From an uncultured Lachnospiraceae bacterium (GTDB lineage Bacteria; Bacillota; Clostridia; Lachnospirales; Lachnospiraceae): a DNA stretch of 25,885 bases. Below are positions 1 through 7,797 of the stretch, one piece after another. The notes under the pieces were generated by a model. The model did no database searches and was not told the origin of the DNA. It worked only from the letters and a program-made list of their open reading frames with translations. How positions within the stretch are numbered: the stretch's first letter is position 1; every line of letters begins with the position of its first letter. The stretch lies in contig CABUZU010000013.1 of NCBI GenBank assembly GCA_902496125.1, positions 1 to 25,885 on the forward strand, given 5' to 3'. The position numbers were made by a program, and so were the translations under genes.

Positions 1-1
1 A

Positions 2-475
2 ATTATCTTTCAATTGATTTATCTGTTAGTAAGACCTAAAATTAATAATATTAAAAAGATGTGGTCAGAAGGTAAATATGAGATTTGTAAAAAGAATATT
101 GTAACTTTTACCGCGGCGATTGGTTTTATTACAATGGTTTCGGTTATTTTACTATCAATGTTAGGACCAGGATTACTAAGAGTCTTATTTTCTGATGCAT
201 TTGAAGGAAGCAACTATGTGTTGTATTGGTTTGCAGCAGCTCTAGGGCTTAGACTTTTGAATATGGAGATGTATTTTGTCTTAGTCATTAGAAATGCAGG
301 AGTGTTAGCAGCAATTATTCGTATGGCATGTGCAGTGATGATTATTATTGTCAGTGTTCAGCTGATTCCTGGTAGTAAAATTATTACATCCGCAGCGATT
401 TATGCAATTGGTAGGGCAACGGAATGTGTGTTGCTTTGTGTTTGTGCTGGAATTAGAAGATTAAGTCACAGTTAA
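2..475 (+). CDS. Polysaccharide/oligosaccharide flippase-like membrane protein, C-terminal part
   Basis: The reading frame is open from base 2, so the gene starts outside the window and only about 157 residues are visible. What remains is hydrophobic, with three or four likely membrane segments, including one around the stretch SVILLSMLGPGLLRVLF and one around MACAVMIIIVSVQLI. The pattern of a hydrophobic helix followed by LLRVLFSDAFEGSNYVLYWFAAALGLR resembles the C-terminal half of Wzx-like/MATE-superfamily exporters that flip lipid-linked sugar repeat units. The visible part has no diagnostic catalytic motif, so the family call is an inference from hydropathy and local resemblance. A TTG at 14 could be read as a start but has no Shine-Dalgarno before it. 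A terminator overlaps the stop codon, so this is the last gene of its operon. Confidence 0.55.
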   Translation: MIFQLIYLLVRPKINNIKKMWSEGKYEICKKNIVTFTAAIGFITMVSVILLSMLGPGLLRVLFSDAFEGSNYVLYWFAAALGLRLLNMEMYFVLVIRNAGVLAAIIRMACAVMIIIVSVQLIPGSKIITSAAIYAIGRATECVLLCVCAGIRRLSHS

Positions 476-492
476 TAGCTGTGGCTTTTTTA
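463..492 (+). terminator. Intrinsic terminator of the flippase-like gene
   Basis: A 9-bp stem, AAGTCACAG (463-471) with CTGTGGCTT (479-487), has one G-U wobble and a 7-nt loop, and continues into a T run to 491. The stem overlaps the stop codon at 473-475. Confidence 0.85.
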
Positions 493-704
493 GTTTTGTA
501 AGTATTCTACAAATTATAAAGAAATAACGAAATGGAATTGCGAAAAAAGGGGAAAAATTAGTTAAAATGCTGATAACAAATTGTGCAGTTTACAAATTAT
601 TAAAAATATGTCAAAATGTAGGTAACAATTATTTTGGAGAACGGCCGGAGAACTGAAAGAAGTTGGAAAATAGTATTTGTAATTTTATATGATATCTATA
701 TTTT
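493..704. other. AT-rich intergenic stretch without a recognised gene
   Basis: This gap precedes the large secreted-protein gene. I see no convincing ORF, tRNA or riboswitch. Possible promoter elements are weak: TTGGAA at 663-668 with TTATAT at 685-690 (16-bp spacer) would give a very short leader, and TTGCGA at 538-543 has only a poorly spaced -10. A small inverted repeat, TTTGTA/TACAAA, lies near 495-513. The short GC-richer patch at 641-650 (ACGGCCGGAG) has no match that I recognise. Confidence 0.4.
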
Positions 705-711
705 AGAGGAG
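705..711 (+). promoter_or_regulatory. Ribosome binding site fixing the start at 721
   Basis: AGAGGAG lies 9 nt before ATG 721. The protein read from 721 begins with a canonical signal peptide, whereas the in-frame extension back to TTG 634 has no Shine-Dalgarno and would bury that signal. Confidence 0.8.
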
Positions 712-720
712 TTTTTATTT

Positions 721-3700
721 ATGAAAAAAAGAATTGTGGGTATAATAATACTTTTATTATTTTTATCATTATCGTATACGGTTTATGCAGAAGATAATGG
801 TGAGAAATCAGCACAGTTAAAAAGTATAACAATTGGTGTAAAACAATCAGAAGCAAATTATAAAGACTTTAATAAAGTATTTCCAATTGCTTTAATGAAA
901 TGGGAATATTTTGAAGCAGAGTTACAGGATAATAATATCTTCTATATTGATGCTTCAAAATGGACAGTTAATAAAAGATTTTTATATATTACAGGAGAAC
1001 GTGTTTCTAAAACAGCAGAAGTAACGATTAAAGATTTATCAGATCCAGATAATAACCGTAATAAAAATTATGAAATAGATACGGAATCTAATTTAGGTTA
1101 TATAAAGAATGGAGTTCAACCAGAAAATCCTTTTATTACAACAGGATATGGTGATAGAAATGCTAATGCAGATGAAAAACAAGATGCAACATTAGAAATG
1201 CATTTAGGTACCGCTTGTTTTCAAATTGATGTAAAAGATGGTGAAGAGAAAAATACTTATTATTTAGTTATTGATTCTAGAAAGGCAGAAAGAAATAGTT
1301 CAGGAACAGAAATAGGATATAATGTAGAAAGCGTAAAATTTTTAAATGGACAGACTAAGGAAATTTTAGAAAATGACATACAACCTGCAAATCCATATTA
1401 TGCTCAAATGACATTGCCAGATAATATTTTTTCAATTCGTTTAAATATGTCTCGATTAGTTGGAGAAATGGAAAAGCAATATAGTGAGTCTAATATTATA
1501 GCTCCAAATGTTCCAAAAGATTATTATGATTCTTTTTATCGAAAAGATAGTAATTATGTTTCTATTAATGGAGGTGAATGGACTCGATTAGATGGAGATG
1601 GTAAAGGCTATAGTCAAGAATTGATTTTAAAACAGGGAATGAATATCGTTCAAATTCGTGGTTGTGCAGATACTGAATGGAAATTGGGTGGCGATAGTCA
1701 TTATGCGATCTATGGTAATAGTGTTTTCTTTATCTATCGAGAAGGTAAGAATACTTATATTGGAATGAAAGATGAGAACACAGAATTATCAAAAGATATA
1801 AGTGTTTATCGAGCTACTGATGTTCATTTTGGTAATACAGGATATTCAACTCTTGCAGGTAAAAAATTTGAAATTCAAAATTCAGATGGTATTCGATATA
1901 TTGAGTGCTCTACAGGAGAAAAGATGATTTGCTTAGATGTTACTCCTAAAAATACTAAGTTAAAAGTAGCAATTGCAGATTCAACTTCAAATATTGGTGG
2001 AAAATATCTAATTAAGATTGATCCAGAAAAATATAATGAAGCTACTCCAATTGAAATTCAATTATTGAATGATAAGGGAGATGTTGTTTTAGAACAACAA
2101 ATTTATATTCATTGGAGTGCAGGAGATGCTACCTTATCGAAGGTAGAACTAGAAAATGGAAGCTTAGACCAAGAATTTTGTAAAACTAATAAAACATATT
2201 TATTGAATACAGATAGTGACGAAGTAGGAATTAAATTTACTCCTAACGAAAATGTTACGATTACTTCTGTCTTAGTAGGCAAACAGCAGAAATTGTCATT
2301 AAATAGCAGTGGTGAACCAATTGGAGTAACAGAACCTATTAGCGTAACTGCTTCAAAGAAAGATGAGACAGTTGAAGTGGAAGTTTCATCAGGACAGGGT
2401 GATTTAACAACAACAGCGAAATATACATTTCAGTTTCCAGCAGAAAATCAGGAAATTTTAGAATCTAGTAAAAAACAAGCTGAAACTATTTTAAAGAAAT
2501 CCATTGACGCTATGAGTACAGAACTTGGTAAAACAGCAAATGATTCTTGGTATGTTTTTATGTTAGCAAGTGCTGGAGTTTCTATGGATGATTATAATGT
2601 CAATGATATTGAAACCAATAAGTATACACAGGCAACTACTTGGGCAAGGAATATTTTACAGTTAATTATTCAGGGTGAAAATCCTTATGATTATAAGATT
2701 AAAGGTATGAATTTAGTAGAAGGGCTTTTAAATGAACAGAATAAATATTCTAAAGGTGGATTTGGTCCTTATGCTAATAATATTTGGGCATTAATGGCAT
2801 TAGATGCTGTTGGCGTAGATTTTGATGGAAAAGATATCTTGATTAATACGGTTATAAGTCAAGCAATGAGTAGTACATTTGATTTAGATATGAGAGGATG
2901 GGCATTATTAGCATCCGTTCCTCATAGAAATGAGCCTGGAATGGAAGCAAAAATACTAACTGCAATGAGAAGTATTAGAAATGAAAGACAGATTCAATCA
3001 AATGATCCAACATGGAGTAAATATAAAGGTTCATTTAAACATTTATTATATCGTAATATTAATGCGAACACACATGGTTGTGTGGTTAGCGGATTAGTTG
3101 CAGCAGGTACGGACCCTGGTTCTGATTATTGGACAATAGATGGTCAGTCGCCAATTGATATTTTAGATATGTTCCAAATCAAAGATGGAAAGAATGCTGG
3201 CAAGTTCTATTGGAAGACAGATGATAGTGACGGAAATACCTTTGATTCTAGTGGTATTGGTTTTAATAAGGATGCTATTATTGCTTTAGGTGATATTGTA
3301 AATGGAAGTAACATTTGGAATCGTTTGGTTTTAACTGCTGATAAAGTAGATGCATTAATTAATCAGGCAGAACAATTAAAGATAAAGGGTACTGAGGCAC
3401 AGCAAAAAGATTTACAAGAAAAGATTGATGCAGCCAAAGCAGCTTATCAGTCTGGTAATAATTATGGAGAATCTTATTATGCATTATTAGCTTCTATGGA
3501 TAAAATTGATGATTCAATTAAGCCTAATGCTCGTATGTGTACAAAAGAAGAAAATGAAAAAGTAATTGCTATAATGGATGCAATTGAGAAATTAAAAGAA
3601 TCAAAAGCTCCAACAATGGATGAAGTTAATAAGATTCGTGCTGATTACAAAGCTTTAAATAGTGAAAAATTGCAAGGTTATATTAGAAATTATAGTTCAT

Positions 3701-4839
3701 TAGATGAGATTGAAGCAACTGCTAAGGTAGAAGCATTCAAAGCGTTAAAACCTGAATTAAATGCAAGTATAGCAAGTGTAACTTCTATAAAATTGACATG
3801 GAAGAAAGTTGATGGAGCACAAGGCTATAAAGTTTATCGTTCAGAAAGCGAAAAAGGGAACTATGTAGAAATTACAGATATTAAAAATGGAAATTCTACA
3901 ACATGGAGTGACAGTAATTTAACAACTGGCAAGACTTATTATTACAAGTTAACTGCATATCAGGCAGATATTGTCAGTGCAGATAGTAATGTAGTTAGTG
4001 TAAAACCTGTTGCAGAACAACAAAATATATTAAAAGCAACAACTGTTAAAGCAACTGTAGTAAGCTATAATCAAGTAAAATTAACTTGGAAGAAGGTAGC
4101 AGGAGCAGAAAGCTATAAGATTTATCGTTCAACAAGTAAATCTAGTGGTTATAAGAATGTAAAGACAGTTAAGACCTTAACATGGACTGATAGTAAGTTA
4201 ACAACTGGTAAGACTTATTACTACAAAGTAGAAGCAACTGCTAAGAATGCTAAAAGTTCAACGAGTAAAGTTGTTAGTGCAAAACCTGTACTTTCTGTAC
4301 CTAGTAGCGTGAAAGTTACATCTAGTAGCTATAATAAAACAACTGTAACATGGAAGAAAGTAACAGGAGCAACTAGTTATAAAGTATATCGTGCAACAAG
4401 CAAGAAGGGTACTTATAAGAAGGTAGCAACTGTTAAGACTCTTAAATGGACCGATAGTAAATTAAAGACTGGTAAGACTTATTATTATAAAGTAAGATCC
4501 TATAATAAGACGGCAAACAGTGGTTACAGTAAGGTTGTTAGTGCAAAACCTGTACCTGCTAAGACGAACTTATCTTCTGTAAAGAATGTAAAGGGTAAGA
4601 AAGCAACCTTAACATGGAAGAAGGTAGATGGAGCAACTGGTTACAAGGTATATCGTGCAACTAAGAAGAATGGTAACTATACCAGTGTTAAAACTGTTAA
4701 GAATGTAAAAACATGGACCGATAGCAAGTTAACGAAGGATAAGACTTACTATTATAAAGTTCGTGCTTATAAGACAGTAGATGGTTCTAAAGTTTATGGA
4801 GTATATTCAGATGTGAAGCAAGTAGTAGTTCGAAAATAG
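721..4839 (+). CDS. Large secreted protein: cadherin-like domain, helical toroid and four FN3 modules
   Basis: This 1372-residue extracellular protein opens with a signal peptide (MKKR, a hydrophobic core, probable cleavage after TVYA near residue 23). Residues 24-465 are beta-rich and unrecognised. Residues about 469-577 (LSKVELENGSL onward) resemble a cadherin-like beta-sandwich (PF12733 type). Residues about 581-875 contain repeated W-x-AL-x-AL-x-x-x-G helices (NIWALMALDAVGVD, GCVVSGLVAAGTDP, DAIIALGDIV), typical of the alpha/alpha toroid of the prenyltransferase/terpenoid-cyclase fold, which is also the N-terminal fold of transcobalamin and intrinsic factor. A helical linker follows (876-1005), then four FN3 modules (about 1006-1372), each with WKKV-x-GA-x-x-Y and TYYYKV signatures. 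There is no LPXTG motif and no C-terminal membrane helix, so anchoring may rely on the basic FN3 modules. Enzyme activity is unlikely because I see no cyclase DXDD motif. The ligand is unknown; cobalamin is one guess based on the neighbouring DUF4430 gene. Confidence 0.75.
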   Translation: MKKRIVGIIILLLFLSLSYTVYAEDNGEKSAQLKSITIGVKQSEANYKDFNKVFPIALMKWEYFEAELQDNNIFYIDASKWTVNKRFLYITGERVSKTAEVTIKDLSDPDNNRNKNYEIDTESNLGYIKNGVQPENPFITTGYGDRNANADEKQDATLEMHLGTACFQIDVKDGEEKNTYYLVIDSRKAERNSSGTEIGYNVESVKFLNGQTKEILENDIQPANPYYAQMTLPDNIFSIRLNMSRLVGEMEKQYSESNIIAPNVPKDYYDSFYRKDSNYVSINGGEWTRLDGDGKGYSQELILKQGMNIVQIRGCADTEWKLGGDSHYAIYGNSVFFIYREGKNTYIGMKDENTELSKDISVYRATDVHFGNTGYSTLAGKKFEIQNSDGIRYIECSTGEKMICLDVTPKNTKLKVAIADSTSNIGGKYLIKIDPEKYNEATPIEIQLLNDKGDVVLEQQIYIHWSAGDATLSKVELENGSLDQEFCKTNKTYLLNTDSDEVGIKFTPNENVTITSVLVGKQQKLSLNSSGEPIGVTEPISVTASKKDETVEVEVSSGQGDLTTTAKYTFQFPAENQEILESSKKQAETILKKSIDAMSTELGKTANDSWYVFMLASAGVSMDDYNVNDIETNKYTQATTWARNILQLIIQGENPYDYKIKGMNLVEGLLNEQNKYSKGGFGPYANNIWALMALDAVGVDFDGKDILINTVISQAMSSTFDLDMRGWALLASVPHRNEPGMEAKILTAMRSIRNERQIQSNDPTWSKYKGSFKHLLYRNINANTHGCVVSGLVAAGTDPGSDYWTIDGQSPIDILDMFQIKDGKNAGKFYWKTDDSDGNTFDSSGIGFNKDAIIALGDIVNGSNIWNRLVLTADKVDALINQAEQLKIKGTEAQQKDLQEKIDAAKAAYQSGNNYGESYYALLASMDKIDDSIKPNARMCTKEENEKVIAIMDAIEKLKESKAPTMDEVNKIRADYKALNSEKLQGYIRNYSSLDEIEATAKVEAFKALKPELNASIASVTSIKLTWKKVDGAQGYKVYRSESEKGNYVEITDIKNGNSTTWSDSNLTTGKTYYYKLTAYQADIVSADSNVVSVKPVAEQQNILKATTVKATVVSYNQVKLTWKKVAGAESYKIYRSTSKSSGYKNVKTVKTLTWTDSKLTTGKTYYYKVEATAKNAKSSTSKVVSAKPVLSVPSSVKVTSSSYNKTTVTWKKVTGATSYKVYRATSKKGTYKKVATVKTLKWTDSKLKTGKTYYYKVRSYNKTANSGYSKVVSAKPVPAKTNLSSVKNVKGKKATLTWKKVDGATGYKVYRATKKNGNYTSVKTVKNVKTWTDSKLTKDKTYYYKVRAYKTVDGSKVYGVYSDVKQVVVRK
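3735..4839 (+). repeat. Four tandem FN3 modules encoded at about 270-bp periodicity
   Basis: Modules start near 3735, 4021, 4295 and 4561. Each carries the order LTWKKV-GA-Y-K-YR, then TWTDS-L-TGKTYYYKV, then S-VVS-KPV. The last three are more Lys/Thr-rich and resemble each other more closely than the first, which suggests duplication within the gene. Confidence 0.75.
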
Positions 4840-4852
4840 AGCTCCTTTCTTA

Positions 4853-4892
4853 AAATACGGCGTAAAAGGCGATTGCTTTTTACGCTGTATTT
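4853..4892 (+). terminator. 18-bp hairpin between the two secreted-protein genes (attenuator or weak terminator)
   Basis: Arms 4853-4870 and 4875-4892 pair over 18 bp (16 Watson-Crick pairs, 2 G-U) around a GATT loop. The 3' arm ends in ATTT and is followed by CATAC, so the U tract is short. The hairpin lies between the stop at 4839 and the RBS of the next gene (AAAAGGAAAA at 4901-4910). It could be a leaky terminator that lowers expression of the downstream gene, or an mRNA processing and stability element. Confidence 0.65.
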
Positions 4893-4915
4893 CATACTTA
4901 AAAAGGAAAAATAGA

Positions 4916-6472
4916 ATGAAAAAAAGGTTTATTTTATTATTATTTACACTGGCATTGCTTTTGACAATTACAAGGCCAGTATTTGCAGCAGAGAATGAGA
5001 AACATACAATAACAATGACAGTTGAACGTTTTGTACTGGGTGGAGATTTTATTATTGAGCCAACAGTAGTAGAATTTACGCCTAATGAAACAACTTATGC
5101 AGATATTTTAGAAAAAGTACTTAAAGAGCATAATTTCACACCTGTTTCTGAACAGAATTCATTATATGGATATTATTTAGAAGGAATTGAAGGTAATGGA
5201 ATAGATTGTGGTTCTAAAAATATTCCAGATTGTATAAAAAAGATGTTAACTGATATGGATATAAAAGTTGGTGTAAACGATGAAGATGGTTTATATCAAT
5301 TTTCTTATACCAGTGATTCAGGTTGGATGTATTATATTAATAATGAATATGTTCCAGTTGGTATGGGAAATAGATATCCGAAAGACGGAGAAGTCGTTCG
5401 ATATATGTTTACATTATGTCAGGGAGCAGATTTAACAGGAACTAATTATAATACTGGTAAAACTTATTATAAAACAGCAGATAAATCAGATTTAGTCCGA
5501 TATATGGGAAAAATTAATCAAGATAAGGCACGTTGGGAAACAGTTGACGGATTTTCAGATTCTTACAAAGATGCAGTAGAAATTATGGCAATAGTAGATG
5601 CATCCCAATTCGATGTAAATAGTATTCTTGATGAATTAGAGGATTATGAAAAAGATTTACCAGCAATTAAAGAAACTTTAACATTAAATAAAACTGAACT
5701 TACTTTACAAATAGGTAAAACAGACAAACTTTTTTATACAATTTCACCAATAGATACCAAAACAACTGTTCAGTGGTATTCTGATAACAATTCAGTAGCT
5801 ACGGTAAAAGATGGATTAATAACAGGAATTGGTAGGGGAACAACGAAAATTCATGCGAAAACAGCAAATGGCATAGTAGCCACCTGCACAGTAACCGTAA
5901 CAGCTCCATCCACTCCCAAATCGATTACGGTAAAATCCACCACAATTTCTAAGCTAAATGCCACATCTTATAACCAATTAAAATTAAGTTGGAAGAAAGT
6001 TAGTGGTGCAACGGGTTATGAGCTCTATCGTAAAACTTCTAGCACAAGTTGGAAGAAACTAAAAGGGCTAACAGCAACTTCTTATACAGACAAAACGGTT
6101 GCAACGGGTACCTCTTATAGTTACAAAGTAAGAGCGTATAAAAAGGTTGGCAGTAAGATTTATTATAGTTCTTACAGCAATGTAAAGAGTGGTAAGACGA
6201 AATTAAATACAACAACACTAACCGTTAAGGCAGGTAAAAAGCAGGCAAGTCTTAGCTGGAAGAAAGTTAGTGGTGCAACGGGTTATGAAATCGTTCGTGC
6301 AACCAGTAAAACAGGCAAGTTTAAAAAAGTTGCAACGACGAAAAAGAAGAACTATAAGAATAAATCATTAACGAAGAAAACTTATTACTACAAGGTAAGG
6401 GCTTATCGTCTTGTAAATAAGAAACTTGTTTATAGTGCTTATTCAAAAGTAAAATCTGTGAAGATAAAATAA
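4916..6472 (+). CDS. Secreted DUF4430 (transcobalamin C-terminal-like) protein with Big2 and FN3 domains
   Basis: This 518-residue secreted protein has a signal peptide (MKKRFILLLFTLALLL, cleavage near FAA at residues 23-25). Residues about 28-170 form a DUF4430 domain, recognisable from SGWMYYINNEYVPVGMG followed by YPKDGEVVRYMFTL; this family contains the C-terminal cobalamin-contacting beta domain of transcobalamin and intrinsic factor. Residues about 252-331 match a bacterial Ig-like group 2 domain (LTLNKTELTLQIGKTDKL, then NNSVATVKDGLITGIGRGTTKI). Two Lys/Tyr-rich FN3 modules follow (about 335-430 and 431-518), closely resembling those of the upstream gene. The shared tail and short gap suggest that the two proteins act together at the cell surface. 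There is no sortase motif. DUF4430 also occurs in bacterial proteins of unknown ligand, so cobalamin binding is only a hypothesis. Confidence 0.8.
   Translation: MKKRFILLLFTLALLLTITRPVFAAENEKHTITMTVERFVLGGDFIIEPTVVEFTPNETTYADILEKVLKEHNFTPVSEQNSLYGYYLEGIEGNGIDCGSKNIPDCIKKMLTDMDIKVGVNDEDGLYQFSYTSDSGWMYYINNEYVPVGMGNRYPKDGEVVRYMFTLCQGADLTGTNYNTGKTYYKTADKSDLVRYMGKINQDKARWETVDGFSDSYKDAVEIMAIVDASQFDVNSILDELEDYEKDLPAIKETLTLNKTELTLQIGKTDKLFYTISPIDTKTTVQWYSDNNSVATVKDGLITGIGRGTTKIHAKTANGIVATCTVTVTAPSTPKSITVKSTTISKLNATSYNQLKLSWKKVSGATGYELYRKTSSTSWKKLKGLTATSYTDKTVATGTSYSYKVRAYKKVGSKIYYSSYSNVKSGKTKLNTTTLTVKAGKKQASLSWKKVSGATGYEIVRATSKTGKFKKVATTKKKNYKNKSLTKKTYYYKVRAYRLVNKKLVYSAYSKVKSVKIK
5990..6288 (+). repeat. 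Exact 32-bp direct repeats inside the FN3 modules
   Basis: The 32 bases at 5990-6021 recur unchanged at 6257-6288, 267 bp apart. Both encode WKKVSGATGYE. Identity at the DNA level beyond what the protein requires suggests recent duplication or gene conversion between modules. Confidence 0.85.
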
Positions 6473-6473
6473 G

Positions 6474-6503
6474 AAAGTGGGAGCTATTTGCTCCCACTTT
6501 TTT
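6474..6503. terminator. Bidirectional terminator between the DUF4430 gene and engB
   Basis: A perfect 11-bp stem (6474-6484 with 6490-6500) encloses a TATTT loop. A T run follows on the + strand to 6503, and an A/T-rich tract (GAAAG preceded by AAAATAA) serves the minus strand. Both flanking genes converge here; the engB stop codon overlaps the + strand T run. Confidence 0.9.
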
Positions 6504-7083
6504 ACAGATAACTTTCTAATAATGTAAGTACTTCTTCCTTACCAAGCTTACTTTCAGAAGAAAATGGAATAACAGGATTTTCTTCTGGAACTCCAAGTCC
6601 TCTTCTTACCATACTGGTATGTTTTTGCAACTGGCTTCTTTTTAATTTATCAGCCTTTGTAGCGATAACAATTGGATAAAATCCGTTTTGAACAATCCAA
6701 TCGTACATATTTTTGTCGTTTTCAGATGGCTCATGTCGGATATCAATTAATAAAAAGATGGCCTTTAATGCAGAGGAAGTGTGTAAATAATCTTCAATCA
6801 TCTTGCCCCACTTTGCACGGTCTGCTTTAGAAACCTTAGCATAGCCATAACCTGGTAAATCGACAAAATAAAAGCTGTCGTTGATTTTATAGTAGTTAAT
6901 TGTTTGAGTCTTACCTGGAGAAGATGAAGTTCTAGCATAAGACTTACGATTACACAATGCATTAATTAAAGATGATTTACCAACATTTGATTTGCCGGCA
7001 AATGCAAATTCGACTTGTGAATTCTTAGGTAAAGTACTAGTAACACCACATACGGTTTCTAGATTTATATTTTTTATAATCAA
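6502..7083 (-). CDS. engB: Ribosome-biogenesis GTP-binding protein EngB (YihA/YsxC)
   Basis: EngB is a small TrmE-Era-EngA-EngB-Septin-class GTPase needed for assembly of the large ribosomal subunit. The 193-residue protein has the full motif set: P-loop GKSNVGKSS at 30-38, the G2 region PGKTQTINYY near 56-65, G3 DLPGYG at 75-80, G4 TKAD at 142-145 and a G5-like SSESK near the C-terminus. Length is normal for the family. The start is TTG at 7083, chosen because AGGAGG (read on the minus strand from 7096 to 7091) lies 7 nt away and no in-frame ATG is nearby. It is the distal gene of a two-gene minus-strand unit, 21 bp after the DUF4364 gene, and ends at the shared terminator. Confidence 0.95.
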   Translation of the reverse strand: MIIKNINLETVCGVTSTLPKNSQVEFAFAGKSNVGKSSLINALCNRKSYARTSSSPGKTQTINYYKINDSFYFVDLPGYGYAKVSKADRAKWGKMIEDYLHTSSALKAIFLLIDIRHEPSENDKNMYDWIVQNGFYPIVIATKADKLKRSQLQKHTSMVRRGLGVPEENPVIPFSSESKLGKEEVLTLLESYL

Positions 7084-7090
7084 AAAGATA

Positions 7091-7096
7091 CCTCCT
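7091..7096 (-). promoter_or_regulatory. Shine-Dalgarno supporting the TTG start of engB
   Basis: The minus strand reads AGGAGG with 7 nt to TTG 7083. This consensus site makes the rare start codon credible. Confidence 0.85.
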
Positions 7097-7104
7097 AGTA
7101 TGTG

Positions 7105-7623
7105 CTATGATTTTGATAACGTATTCATAGCAAATGCATAAATTTCTTGATAATCTCTATCCCAGTTACTACAAATGAATCTTGCTTGTTTTTCTGTTGG
7201 CACTGCAATGTCAACGCGAAACTTCGTTGCATTGTCTTCTCGCACTTCGCAGTGAACAATATAGTCCTGATTTGTTGATTTATAATAATCAGAAATCACA
7301 GCAGATTCTTTTCGAAGCTCTAACTTATTTTCATTTAAATAATCTTTGATATCTTTTGTAATAGAATCGGTTAAATTTTTAATGAAAAAGGATAAGGTTT
7401 CGCTTCCGGATTCTGTAAGTTCATAACGAGAAGTGTTATGAGTACTTTCAGAATAAATAAAGCCAGAGGATTCTAATTCATTTAATGCTGTTTGAAAAGT
7501 AAAATAATTGGTATATTCTCTATCAAGAAAATAATTGAGCATTTGCGTATTGGTTAATGGAAATGCTACTTGCTTTAACATGTATAGAATCATGAGCTTG
7601 TATATTGTCAAGGGATCTGTCAT
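7105..7623 (-). CDS. DUF4364 family protein, winged-helix-like
   Basis: This 172-residue protein resembles the DUF4364 family common in Clostridia. The N-terminal part (MTDPLTIYKLMILYMLKQ, then TNTQMLNYFLDREYTNYFTFQTALNELESS) has the spacing of a PadR/MarR-like winged helix, with the recognition helix near TFQTALNELESSGFI and a wing at TSRYELTESG. The C-terminal half (ISDYYKSTNQDYIVHCEVRED onward) is a beta-rich domain of unknown role. The start is ATG 7623: a consensus AGGAGG on the minus strand (7636-7631) precedes it by 7 nt, and any longer reading would run through this site. It is co-transcribed with engB and divergent from rho. It may be a DNA-binding regulator, but its target is unknown. 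Confidence 0.8.
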   Translation of the reverse strand: MTDPLTIYKLMILYMLKQVAFPLTNTQMLNYFLDREYTNYFTFQTALNELESSGFIYSESTHNTSRYELTESGSETLSFFIKNLTDSITKDIKDYLNENKLELRKESAVISDYYKSTNQDYIVHCEVREDNATKFRVDIAVPTEKQARFICSNWDRDYQEIYAFAMNTLSKS

Positions 7624-7630
7624 AAAAATT

Positions 7631-7636
7631 CCTCCT
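7631..7636 (-). promoter_or_regulatory. Shine-Dalgarno fixing the DUF4364 start
   Basis: AGGAGG on the minus strand lies 7 nt before ATG 7623. It excludes the in-frame TTG at 7641 as the start. Confidence 0.85.
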
Positions 7637-7654
7637 ATCAAGCATTTGTCCTAT

Positions 7655-7683
7655 AGTGTATCAAAAATATTAGATGAAATCAA
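7655..7683 (-). promoter_or_regulatory. Promoter of the DUF4364-engB operon
   Basis: On the minus strand TTGATT (7683-7678) and TACACT (7660-7655) are separated by 17 bp, and TGA before TACACT makes an extended -10. Transcription would begin near 7648, leaving a leader just long enough for the ribosome binding site. Confidence 0.7.
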
Positions 7684-7712
7684 TATTTATTCTTTTCTAA
7701 TTTAAAAAAGTG

Positions 7713-7721
7713 TGCTACAAT
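7713..7721 (+). promoter_or_regulatory. Extended -10 promoter element of rho
   Basis: TGCTACAAT at 7713-7721 is an extended -10 with a poor -35 (TTTTCT at 7693-7698, 17-bp spacing). It would start a transcript near 7728 with a leader of about 70 nt. Confidence 0.6.
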
Positions 7722-7746
7722 AAGAGTATACGAGTAGTATCTAGTA

Positions 7747-7768
7747 GTAAAAACTGTTCAGTTTTTAC
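7747..7768 (+). promoter_or_regulatory. Perfect palindrome in the rho leader
   Basis: GTAAAAACTG (7747-7756) and CAGTTTTTAC (7759-7768) are exact reverse complements around TT. It lies between the likely rho transcription start and the RBS (GAGGTGA, 7784-7790), and two AGTAGTA repeats (7733-7739, 7743-7749) precede it. It could be an RNA hairpin or a dyad operator. Confidence 0.6.
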
Positions 7769-7797
7769 AAATTCCCAATATTCGAGGTGAAAATTTT

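Noticed and set aside
540..660. Possible riboswitch (c-di-GMP or cobalamin type) before the large secreted-protein gene
   Set aside because: I compared it from memory with the conserved cores of these classes; no core motif such as a B12 box or GEMM signature is present. An Infernal search would settle it.
634..720. N-terminal extension of the large secreted protein from TTG 634
   Set aside because: It has no ribosome binding site and would place 29 residues before a canonical signal peptide. ATG 721 has AGAGGAG at good spacing.
3735..4839. Possible CRISPR-like or tandem-repeat array
   Set aside because: The periodic sequence is coding FN3 modules with diverged codons, not short identical repeats with spacers.
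721..6472. Terpene cyclase or prenyltransferase enzyme activity
   Set aside because: The protein is secreted and shows no DXDD or other catalytic motif. Only the helical toroid fold is suggested.
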